Below the pieces are notes generated by a model that was not told the DNA's origin, did not search any database, and was given only the letters and a program-made list of their open reading frames with translations. A program made the translations under genes and the position numbers. From the NCBI GenBank assembly GCA_029251005.1, contig JAQXEE010000125.1:1-60472 (forward strand): DNA of 60,472 bases. Reading direction: 5' to 3'. Positions within the stretch are counted from its first letter, which is position 1; each line of letters opens with the position of its first letter. This DNA is from Flavobacteriales bacterium (GTDB lineage Bacteria > Bacteroidota > Bacteroidia > Flavobacteriales_C > GCA-002722245). This document shows positions 53,818-60,472 of the stretch, in pieces.

Positions 53818-55494
53818 ATGGGAGGAGGTGGAACCCCAAGACAACAGATGGTTGGTATGATGTACCTTGTACTACTAGCAATGTTGGCAATGAACGCGTC
53901 AAAAAGTTTATTAAATGCATTCGTAATGTTAGAAAATGGTATTAATAAAACCGTTAATAATTTTGCAAATGCAAATACTGCTTTTTACACAACAATTGAA
54001 AAAGCTGCAGCTTCAAGTCCGGCATATCAAGCTAAACTTGATGGAGCCCTTGAACTTAAAAAGAAAGCGGATGAAGTTGTTGCTCTAATAGCAGATGATA
54101 AAATAAAGTTGACTTCAGGGTTAATTTTAACAGGAGTAGCTGATACTGCAAATGGTGGTTTAAAACCATTTTTAGATGATGGTGGAATTCCTTTAAACAA
54201 GGATAACCAAGATTTAGGAGCTCAATATTATGTTCCAGGTGGTGCTCCAAGTCAGTTCGGAACAGCTCTTACAAAAGCTGTTGATGAATTTAGAGATTTA
54301 GTAATCAAAACTATTGATAACGATGGCGATAAGGACAATGATTATTTATTGGCTAGATATCAAAAGTTGTTAGATACCTCTATAAAACCTGATCCAAATG
54401 ATCCAAGTGTTAAAACTACTTTTGCCTCTAGAATTTCTGAGCATTTACCACTTGCATCTGTAACAGCTAATCTTACTTTGTATCAATCATACATAAGAAA
54501 TGCAGAAGCCGATGTTGTTGGTCATATTGCATCAAAAATGGATGGTGAAGGTATGGTTGTTGATAAATCAATAGGGCTAGTTAATTTTGACAATGGATAC
54601 GTTTTGAAAAGCGACAGCGTTACTGCTGAGATTTATTTAGCTGCATACAACAGTAAATCAAGCTCAGAAATTATTATTGGTGAGGTTGATACTTTAAAGT
54701 TTGGCGGAAAAGATCAAATTCAGTTGCCTCCCGGACAAGTTGCTAAAGCGCCTATGCTGAGTGTTACACAAACACTTAAATCAAGTAACGGAGCTGCTAA
54801 GTGGTCTAAGATCGCAGATGAAACTGGTGCGCACTTTGTAACAGGAGTTATTAAGAATGTTTCTTCAAAAGGAACATTTTTTACAAAATTTAAATCAAGT
54901 TACATGGTTGCTGAACCATCGGCAACAGTTGCTGCTACTAAAATGTCTGTGTTTTATGTAGGTGTACCTAACCCTGTTAGTGTATCTGCTCCAGGTGTAT
55001 CAGTTGCTGATATTGAAGTGTCCGCTCCAGGTTTAGCTTTTAAGAACGACAAAAAAGCGGGTTCTTATATTGTCAGACCTTCTAAGGCTACCAATAAGAA
55101 AGGGGTTGATGTTGTTGTTAAAAATAAAAAGAGTGGAGCCATTTTAGGGAAGAGTAACTTCCGTGTAAAAAGACTACCTGATCCTGCTGCTTCCGTATTG
55201 GGTTCTAAAGAGGGCTTAATCTCAAAAGGAAAGTTAAGAGCGATTTCAAGAGTTGATGCAAAAATGGAAAACTTTGATTTTGACTTAAGTGTTAAAGTTA
55301 AACAATTCACGTTGACGGTTAAGTTAGGTACTGATTTAATGTCTTTTAAATCTAAAGGAAATAAGTTGACACCTGCAATGAAAAAAGTTCTTACAAAAGT
55401 AGGAAGAGGTTCAAGAATTTATTTTGAAGAAATAAAAGTTCAAATGCCTGGAGGTGCCCGTAAAGTTCCTTCTTTGATCTTTAAAGTTAAATAG
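53818..55494 (+). CDS. gldM: Type IX secretion motor protein GldM
   Basis: GldM (PorM) spans the periplasm as a dimer and transmits motor rotation from GldL to the GldK/GldN ring. The 558-residue protein has the N-terminal motif GGGGTPRQQMVGMMYLVLLA with its one membrane helix (about 10-30), then helical and beta-rich periplasmic domains with YVGVPNPVSVSAPGV and a C-terminal GARKVPSLIFKVK. It is longer than F. johnsoniae GldM (about 513). A hairpin lies between it and gldN. Confidence 0.95.
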   Translation: MGGGGTPRQQMVGMMYLVLLAMLAMNASKSLLNAFVMLENGINKTVNNFANANTAFYTTIEKAAASSPAYQAKLDGALELKKKADEVVALIADDKIKLTSGLILTGVADTANGGLKPFLDDGGIPLNKDNQDLGAQYYVPGGAPSQFGTALTKAVDEFRDLVIKTIDNDGDKDNDYLLARYQKLLDTSIKPDPNDPSVKTTFASRISEHLPLASVTANLTLYQSYIRNAEADVVGHIASKMDGEGMVVDKSIGLVNFDNGYVLKSDSVTAEIYLAAYNSKSSSEIIIGEVDTLKFGGKDQIQLPPGQVAKAPMLSVTQTLKSSNGAAKWSKIADETGAHFVTGVIKNVSSKGTFFTKFKSSYMVAEPSATVAATKMSVFYVGVPNPVSVSAPGVSVADIEVSAPGLAFKNDKKAGSYIVRPSKATNKKGVDVVVKNKKSGAILGKSNFRVKRLPDPAASVLGSKEGLISKGKLRAISRVDAKMENFDFDLSVKVKQFTLTVKLGTDLMSFKSKGNKLTPAMKKVLTKVGRGSRIYFEEIKVQMPGGARKVPSLIFKVK

Positions 55495-55505
55495 TTTTAT
55501 ATTTT

Positions 55506-55540
55506 AAACCTTCTGTATGAGATATTGTGCAGAAGGGTTT
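55506..55540 (+). other. Hairpin between gldM and gldN
   Basis: AAACCTTCTG (55506-55515) pairs with CAGAAGGGTTT (55530-55540) with one bulged G and a 14-nt loop. ACTTTTT follows, so it could act as a weak terminator that lowers gldN transcription or shield the gldM 3' end. Confidence 0.45.
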
Positions 55541-55559
55541 ACTTTTTAAAGTGTGTGTT

Positions 55560-56405
55560 ATGAAGTCTATTAAGTTAATTGCTGGTTTAGTTTTGTTAGG
55601 AGTGCTTTTTTCTAACGATGTCGCTGCTCAAGATATTTTAGATGGTACTTATGTAAGAGAACACCGTGTTTCTAAAAGGGTGATTCCTTATACTCCGTTA
55701 AGAGAGGCAGATGTCATGTGGATGAAAAGAATCTGGAGAGTTCTTGATCTAAGAGAAAAGATTAATCACCCATTATATTTTCCAACGGAAAAAATAATGG
55801 ATCGTCAGAGCATGACTCAATTAATTTATGATGCTGTTACTAACCCCGCTGCTTTGGTCACTATTACACCCTATGATGTTTTAGATGATGAGTTCACAGT
55901 TAGATTAACTGTTGCAGAAGTTGAGCAAAAAACAACAAAAATTGATACTGAATTTGTTGAAGATGAGAATGGGGATTTAAAACCACTTCCTATAAAGGAA
56001 GATTTTTCTCCACATGCTGTTAAAAGATACAGGTTAAAAGAAGAGTGGTTTTTTGATAATCAAAAATCAGTTTTAGAACCTAGAATCATTGGAATGTGTC
56101 CTGTTCAGGAAAAATTTGATGAGATGGGTGAGTATAAAGGGGAGATGCCTTTGTTCTGGTTATATTTCCCAGAGGCTAGGGTTGCATTCGCAACAGTGCC
56201 TGTTTACAACCCCAAAAATGATGCTGAGAGAAGAACACTTGAAGATATTTTTTGGAAGCGTAAATTTTCTTCTTACGTATTCAAGGAAACGAATGTTTAC
56301 GATAGAAAAATCGATACTTATAAGCAAGATTTAGATTTATTGCTTGAATCTAAAAGAATAGAGCATGAAATATTCCAGTTTGAGCAAGATCTTTGGGAAT
56401 ATTAA
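55560..56405 (+). CDS. gldN: Gliding motility / type IX secretion protein GldN
   Basis: I start it at the ATG at 55560 (281 residues), which gives MKSIKLIAGLVLLGVLFSND and a signal peptide ending near VAAQ; the frame extends 11 codons upstream to a GTG. GldN (PorN) sits in the periplasm and forms the ring with GldK. The sequence DILDGTYVREHRVSKRVIPY and ADVMWMKRIWRVLDLREKIN are typical. It closes the porP-gldKLMN cluster and is followed by a strong terminator. Confidence 0.94.
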   Translation: MKSIKLIAGLVLLGVLFSNDVAAQDILDGTYVREHRVSKRVIPYTPLREADVMWMKRIWRVLDLREKINHPLYFPTEKIMDRQSMTQLIYDAVTNPAALVTITPYDVLDDEFTVRLTVAEVEQKTTKIDTEFVEDENGDLKPLPIKEDFSPHAVKRYRLKEEWFFDNQKSVLEPRIIGMCPVQEKFDEMGEYKGEMPLFWLYFPEARVAFATVPVYNPKNDAERRTLEDIFWKRKFSSYVFKETNVYDRKIDTYKQDLDLLLESKRIEHEIFQFEQDLWEY

Positions 56406-56412
56406 AAACACC

Positions 56413-56458
56413 ATTTAAAACAAAAAAAGGACCATAAGGTCCTTTTTTTGTTTTAAAT
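56413..56458. terminator. Terminator of the gldKLMN cluster
   Basis: Perfect inverted arms of 21 bp around ATAA (core AAAAAAAGGACC / GGTCCTTTTTTT) make a very strong stem, T-rich on both strands. It lies 8 nt after the gldN stop. Confidence 0.88.
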
Positions 56459-56759
56459 AGTGTTTAATAATTTCTTGGGTTTTGGGTTATTGAATTCTGT
56501 TATAAGTATAATAAGCTTATTAAAAATAAGTGTAATCTATTTTTACATTATAGCAGGAGGTAATTTCAAAGTTTTTATTCTAAAAGCATCATGAATGTAA
56601 TAATTTACTCATTTATACCGTATATTTTTTTGCCGTTACTTCATCATGTAGCTGGGTTTTGATCTAATTTTGTATTAAATTTTCTTCTAATTAAGATAAG
56701 TGTTACATATACATTTATTTATTTTTTAGTTGGAGTTTCTATTTAATTGCAAATATCTA
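56459..56759. other. AT-rich intergenic region between convergent gldN and the OmpA-like gene
   Basis: No gene was found. A palindrome AATAAGCTTATT is present near 56510-56522. No clear terminator for the minus-strand OmpA-like gene was identified here, so it may use the strong gldN hairpin. Confidence 0.4.
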
Positions 56760-59162
56760 TTAATCAAATATTATTTCCATTTCAACTCTTCTGTTAATAG
56801 CTCTGTTAAGTGCGTTGTTATTTTTAACAATAGGTTTCGTTTCTCCAAAATACTTTAAGATTAAAGAATCCTTTGAGACACCTTTATTTACCAAATATTT
56901 TTTTGTGACTTCTACTCTATTTTTTGAAAGTAATAAATTGTTTTGAGCATCTCCAATGTTATCAGTATGGCCTCGGAGCAGGAGAATCCAAGTTTTCTTT
57001 TCAATCAACATTTCTGCTAATGCGTCTAATGAAGGGAATGATTTTTCTAAAATTGTTGATTTTCCAGTTTCAAAATTTAAATTTTTAAAGGCAAATTCAA
57101 TCACCTCTTCATCTTCATCATTTATAAATGGACAGCCATTATTTAACGGATCTCCTTTTGTTTTTGGACAGTCGTCTTCATCATCGGGCAAACCATCTAA
57201 ATCTTGATCTATTAATGGGCAGCCATTGTTTGATTTACTGCCAAATAAAGACGGACATTGATCAATTTGATCATTAATTCCGTCACCATCTTTATCTTTA
57301 TAAGGACAGCCATTATTATCATCATAACCTTTTGTATAAATGCAACTATCTTCAAAATTGAAAATTCCATCTAAGTCTGAGTCAGGGCAACCAAGATTTA
57401 TTAGTTCTCCAATTAAATCAGGGCATGCATCTAAATAATCTGCGACACTATCTCCATCTGTATCTGGACAACCTTCGAACAAAGCTAAGCCAATTTGATC
57501 TGGGCACTTATCCATCGCATCTCTAATTCCGTCGCCATCTTTATCTGGACACCCTTTCAGCTTTTTAATTCCTGGTAGTTTTGGACATTCGTCCTGCAAG
57601 TCTGCTATTCCATCTAAGTCAGTATCTGGGCATCCTTTGAATTTTTTCAATCCTGCTGTTTCCGGACATTTATCACTTGCATCAGGTATACTGTCTCCAT
57701 CTTGGTCTGGACAGCCTTTAAAAGACCAAATACCCTTGAGCTCTGGACATTTGTCTATTTTATCAGAAACACCGTCTTTATCAAAATCTTCTGGTCTATA
57801 ATGAAGTGAGGTCACCTTAACTCCTAAGTGGATGTTTCCAAAATAGTTTTCTTCTTTCCACAAGAAAGTTCCTATGTCTCTAGTACCAATAAGAAAAGGT
57901 CCAAACATTATGTTTAAACCCAAGTGTTTATTGCCTTCTGAGGTTATAGAATATGGTAAATAAGCCCCCATCCATTTCCAGTCCCATCTAGGCGTAATTG
58001 TGAACCTTGAGTTGTAATTTATTTGAACAACTCCATTTTTTTTAATACTGTTAAAGTATGTAGCATTTATGTAAATCCCTTTGTAAATATTATAATCCAT
58101 TTGGGTGCTAAATGAGGTTGGGAGTCCAATAATCATATTTTTCTTTTCATTAGAACTTGAGAATTCACTATTAATAGCGTCTTCATAACCCGACAAAGTA
58201 CTTAAGTTAAATGAGTTAGGGTTCCAACTATCACTTAAAGCATTTAATTTTCCTGAAGAACCAGATTTGAATTTAATATATCCAATATCAGAAACGGTTA
58301 GTCCGATTCTTAACTTATGTTTACTAACTTCTCTGGAAGAATTTAACTTTCCGTCCATTTTGTACACACATGAATCTGGTTGAGATCGCCATTCGTAATT
58401 AAAACCTAGGTCTACTCCAAATCCAAGTCCATTGAATTTAGTGATATTTGATTTCCAAGTTTCAGATAAATTTTGGGATGTAAAATATTCTACATCTTGT
58501 CCATTAACAAGAACAGTAGAATCATTATTTAACTCCGTATAAAGGTTTTTTATATTAATACCTGCAGCTTGAATTCCCTGCGTAATTTTTGGCTTAATCC
58601 CGAAACTTAACCAACTATGATTTTTCTTGAAAATTTCCTGTCCATAAACGACACCGAATTCACTCCACATTACGTTCGATATATTTGAATTTTCAGTTGT
58701 AATTGGTAATCCCGTTAAGTTATTGTCTTCTAGATTTGTATAAAATAGGTTCGCAAAACCTTCTGAGATATTAGTGAAATTTGAAAGAGTTCTAAACTGG
58801 CTTGTAAAACCTATACTTTTTGTTTCATCTATCGTGAAAAGAAAAGAAGGACCTAGTATGTCTGCATTCAAATAAATATTTTTGTTTGTGCCGTCGTTAT
58901 TTAATACAGACTTCTCCAATAAGAAAGTGTCCATAGGATTAGGGAAGTTTGTAGTTAAGCCGAGAAAATTATTATCTATTGTAGTACTAAGCGTGAAAAA
59001 ATTAATGTCTAGTTTTATTCTAGTATCAACGGTGCTGGCAGGATTGTAATTGATGCCACTTACGCCTGCGTAATTACTTGTAGCATAACCTTCCATATAC
59101 TGTGCATTAGACAAGGTAAGAGCAAATATAAAAAGGCAGAAAAGTTTTAACTTCAAATACAT
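56760..59162 (-). CDS. DUF5723 / thrombospondin type 3 / OmpA-domain outer membrane protein
   Basis: I start it at the ATG at 59162 (800 residues), which gives MYLKLKLFCLFIFALTLSNA as a signal peptide. The N-terminal half (about 20-450) is a DUF5723-type barrel (QYMEGYATSNYAGVSGINYN). Next comes a run of Asp-rich thrombospondin type 3 calcium-binding repeats (about 455-665; units such as CPDTDGDSVADYLDACPDL). The C-terminal OmpA domain (about 680-800) has WILLLRGHTDNIGDAQNNLL with SKNRVEVTKKYLVNKGV and NRAINRRVEMEI for peptidoglycan binding. It probably anchors the outer membrane or a surface complex to the wall. It is convergent with gldN. Confidence 0.85.
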   Translation of the reverse strand: MYLKLKLFCLFIFALTLSNAQYMEGYATSNYAGVSGINYNPASTVDTRIKLDINFFTLSTTIDNNFLGLTTNFPNPMDTFLLEKSVLNNDGTNKNIYLNADILGPSFLFTIDETKSIGFTSQFRTLSNFTNISEGFANLFYTNLEDNNLTGLPITTENSNISNVMWSEFGVVYGQEIFKKNHSWLSFGIKPKITQGIQAAGINIKNLYTELNNDSTVLVNGQDVEYFTSQNLSETWKSNITKFNGLGFGVDLGFNYEWRSQPDSCVYKMDGKLNSSREVSKHKLRIGLTVSDIGYIKFKSGSSGKLNALSDSWNPNSFNLSTLSGYEDAINSEFSSSNEKKNMIIGLPTSFSTQMDYNIYKGIYINATYFNSIKKNGVVQINYNSRFTITPRWDWKWMGAYLPYSITSEGNKHLGLNIMFGPFLIGTRDIGTFLWKEENYFGNIHLGVKVTSLHYRPEDFDKDGVSDKIDKCPELKGIWSFKGCPDQDGDSIPDASDKCPETAGLKKFKGCPDTDLDGIADLQDECPKLPGIKKLKGCPDKDGDGIRDAMDKCPDQIGLALFEGCPDTDGDSVADYLDACPDLIGELINLGCPDSDLDGIFNFEDSCIYTKGYDDNNGCPYKDKDGDGINDQIDQCPSLFGSKSNNGCPLIDQDLDGLPDDEDDCPKTKGDPLNNGCPFINDEDEEVIEFAFKNLNFETGKSTILEKSFPSLDALAEMLIEKKTWILLLRGHTDNIGDAQNNLLLSKNRVEVTKKYLVNKGVSKDSLILKYFGETKPIVKNNNALNRAINRRVEMEIIFD

Positions 59163-59557
59163 TAGGTTCCAGTTTCCAAATACTACCTTCAATTTAGATA
59201 AATGTTTTATTTTTTCAGTATTAATTTTCAATTATCTATTCTCAAGTATAATTTAATATCTCTGTGCAGTATTTAGTAGCGAATATTAAGTGGGCTATTA
59301 ACGGCATTAATAATTCACAATCAACTGGAAGTTCCCATCCCAAAAGAATTTATGAGTTTGATTGGTTAATTAAGTGAACAAAGCTTTAAACAGGAATTAT
59401 CAAACATAAAAAGATAGGAGTTTAAAATTAAGAATGTATTGTTGTTTAATAATGAGATTAATGAATATCCTTTACCATTCTTTTTTATTGCAAAGTCAAT
59501 TTATTTAATTAAGTTTAAATCTCAGTAATTTCACACATTATTATCAAAAATAATTTC
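59163..59557. other. Intergenic region between the OmpA-like and adhesin genes
   Basis: No gene was recognised. The two flanking genes are divergent, so promoters for both should lie here; the plus-strand TAAGTTTA (near 59511-59518) is one base off the -7 consensus for the adhesin. A short frame around 59315-59380 is open but too short to support. Confidence 0.35.
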
Positions 59558-60472
59558 ATGAAAAAATCAGTTCATATAATTTTTTTATCTTTTTTCCTTT
59601 TTTCAAACATAAGTTTAAAAGCTGAATGTTTTGGTAATGTTGATTTTAGTGTTACTAAAATAATCAATCAATTTAATAAATTTGAGTTCAGAATCCAATC
59701 TGAGGTTGATTTTACTCAGGTGCTATGGGATTTTGGTGATGGGAATAGTTCTTCTGAACTAGGTCCAAACCATACGTATTTAGGAGCAGGTTTTTATAAT
59801 GTTAGCTTGCAATATTATCATTCTAACGGTTGTGATAGTATTTTGTTTAAATCTATTTTTATTGAAGAAAGTTCGGGCTTTGATTGCTCCGATTTTAATT
59901 CTAGTCCTACAAATATTAAAAACGTTACTTGTTTTGGAGGTTCCAATGGCTCAGCAACTATTACTACAATGGGCGGAACAACTCCTTATAGTTATGATTG
60001 GCATGATGGTACAGGTCAAAGTTTAGATTCGACCTTAAATAATTTGTCACCTGGGACATATAATGTAACTGTAAGTGATTTAAATGGCTGCTTAGATTCA
60101 GTAAATTTTTATATTAACCCACCCGAAGAATCAAATCTTCCAAATTTTGATTTAGGTCCAGATAGAATAATTTGTTCAGGAGATAGCACTTTGTTGAATG
60201 CAGGAGAAGAATGGGAGAGTTATTTTTGGAGCACAGGATTCACAAACCAAGTAATTAACGTTAGTGAAGCTGGAACTTATACTGCTACTGTTACGGATTT
60301 TAATGGTTGTGAAAACCAAGATTCAATTACTTTGTCGTTTTATACTCTTCCAAATTTTGATTTAGGTCCAGATAGAACAATTTGTTTAGGAGATAGCACT
60401 TTGTTGAATGCAGGAGAAGAATGGGAGAGTTATTCTTGGAGCACAGGAAACACAAAAATCCGAAACAGTAGC
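59558..60472 (+). CDS. Large secreted adhesin-like protein with PKD, SprB and Ig-like repeats, cut by the window edge
   Basis: The frame is open from the ATG at 59558 to the end, giving 305 residues. The signal peptide is about 1-23 (KSVHIIFLSFFLFSNIS). A PKD domain follows (about 25-105; VLWDFGDGNSSSELGPNHTY), then a SprB repeat (about 110-190; NVTCFGGSNGSATITTMGGT and GTYNVTVSDLNGC), then Ig-like repeats each opening PNFDLGPDR-x-IC and ending GTYTATVTDFNGC. This is the build of type IX secretion cargo and gliding adhesins. The C-terminal sorting domain lies outside the window. Located close to the gldKLMN machinery that would export it. Confidence 0.82.
   Translation, partial: MKKSVHIIFLSFFLFSNISLKAECFGNVDFSVTKIINQFNKFEFRIQSEVDFTQVLWDFGDGNSSSELGPNHTYLGAGFYNVSLQYYHSNGCDSILFKSIFIEESSGFDCSDFNSSPTNIKNVTCFGGSNGSATITTMGGTTPYSYDWHDGTGQSLDSTLNNLSPGTYNVTVSDLNGCLDSVNFYINPPEESNLPNFDLGPDRIICSGDSTLLNAGEEWESYFWSTGFTNQVINVSEAGTYTATVTDFNGCENQDSITLSFYTLPNFDLGPDRTICLGDSTLLNAGEEWESYSWSTGNTKIRNSS
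60136..60448 (+). repeat. Tandem 210-bp repeats inside the adhesin gene
   Basis: Positions 60136-60238 and 60346-60448 (offset 210 bp, 70 codons) are 103-bp copies differing at only three bases that I count. The intervening part of each unit is less conserved. The array may continue past the window edge. Confidence 0.85.

Noticed and set aside
56760-59162. Reading the regularly spaced Asp/Cys units on the minus strand as a CRISPR array
   Set aside because: They are degenerate coding repeats of thrombospondin type 3 modules and have no constant DNA repeat with unique spacers.
59315-59400. Short open stretch that might be a transposon or gene fragment
   Set aside because: Fewer than 25 codons, no start codon, no terminal repeats and no recognised family.
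59799-60026. Plus-strand 75-codon frame with repeated L/I/V residues
   Set aside because: It lies in another frame inside the adhesin gene, whose PKD and SprB motifs fix the correct frame.

Overview
The window is a contiguous stretch of an AT-rich Bacteroidota chromosome, most likely a member of the order Flavobacteriales and possibly of the Crocinitomicaceae type. The evidence is a porP-gldK-gldL-gldM-gldN type IX secretion/gliding cluster, PorG-like (DUF6089) barrels beside uppS-bamA-skp, a long-form ispG, a single-chain class II glycyl-tRNA synthetase, a DUF5723/OmpA protein, and promoter-like boxes of the Bacteroidota form TAnnTTTG with few Shine-Dalgarno sequences. No tRNA, rRNA, CRISPR array, insertion sequence or prophage was recognised. 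Most of the window is a conserved core chromosome.

Layout. (1) 1-5651, minus strand: a five-gene cluster in the order YjfI (DUF2170), PspA/IM30-like, YqiJ-like (DUF1449), YqiK-like flotillin, and the N-terminal part of a large DUF3686 AAA ATPase cut by the window edge. It is divergent from an XRE regulator at 5859. This is the best candidate for a poorly described system and looks like a membrane-stress or membrane-remodelling module. (2) 6499-8268: a cysteine desulfurase, a possible decayed gene upstream of it, and a terminator. (3) 8269-14507: ispG, then a dinB-dnaE mutagenesis cassette with a perfect inverted repeat over the dinB start. (4) 14605-26548, minus strand: a radical SAM protein, a nitrilase, then the envelope block skp, skp, bamA, uppS, two PorG-like proteins, nadK, an Omp85 protein and a CBS protein. 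(5) 26625-35638, plus strand: pdxJ, a hydrolase, a dolichol-phosphate-type glycosyltransferase, pyrC, lepA and secA. (6) 36053-44853, minus strand: ppiD-like, a CorC/HlyC protein, a small membrane protein, lptC, a TPR protein, a FadL-like barrel, coaX and a mannose-1-phosphate guanylyltransferase. (7) 44971-50129: a tiny lipoprotein overlapping a SprT-like protein, an aldo/keto reductase, murI, a SIMPL-like secreted protein and glyS. (8) 50377-56405: porP-gldKLMN. (9) 56760-60472: a DUF5723/thrombospondin-3/OmpA protein and the start of a repeat-rich surface protein that is a likely type IX cargo.

Functionally, much of the window concerns the envelope. SecA exports proteins to the periplasm. 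PpiD-like, Skp and BamA fold and insert outer membrane proteins. LptC serves LPS transport. UppS, MurI and the sugar-nucleotide enzyme feed wall and glycan synthesis. PorP, the PorG-like proteins and GldKLMN build the secretion system that would export the adhesin at the right edge. Function calls rest on reading motifs and on remembered gene order; no database search was run.
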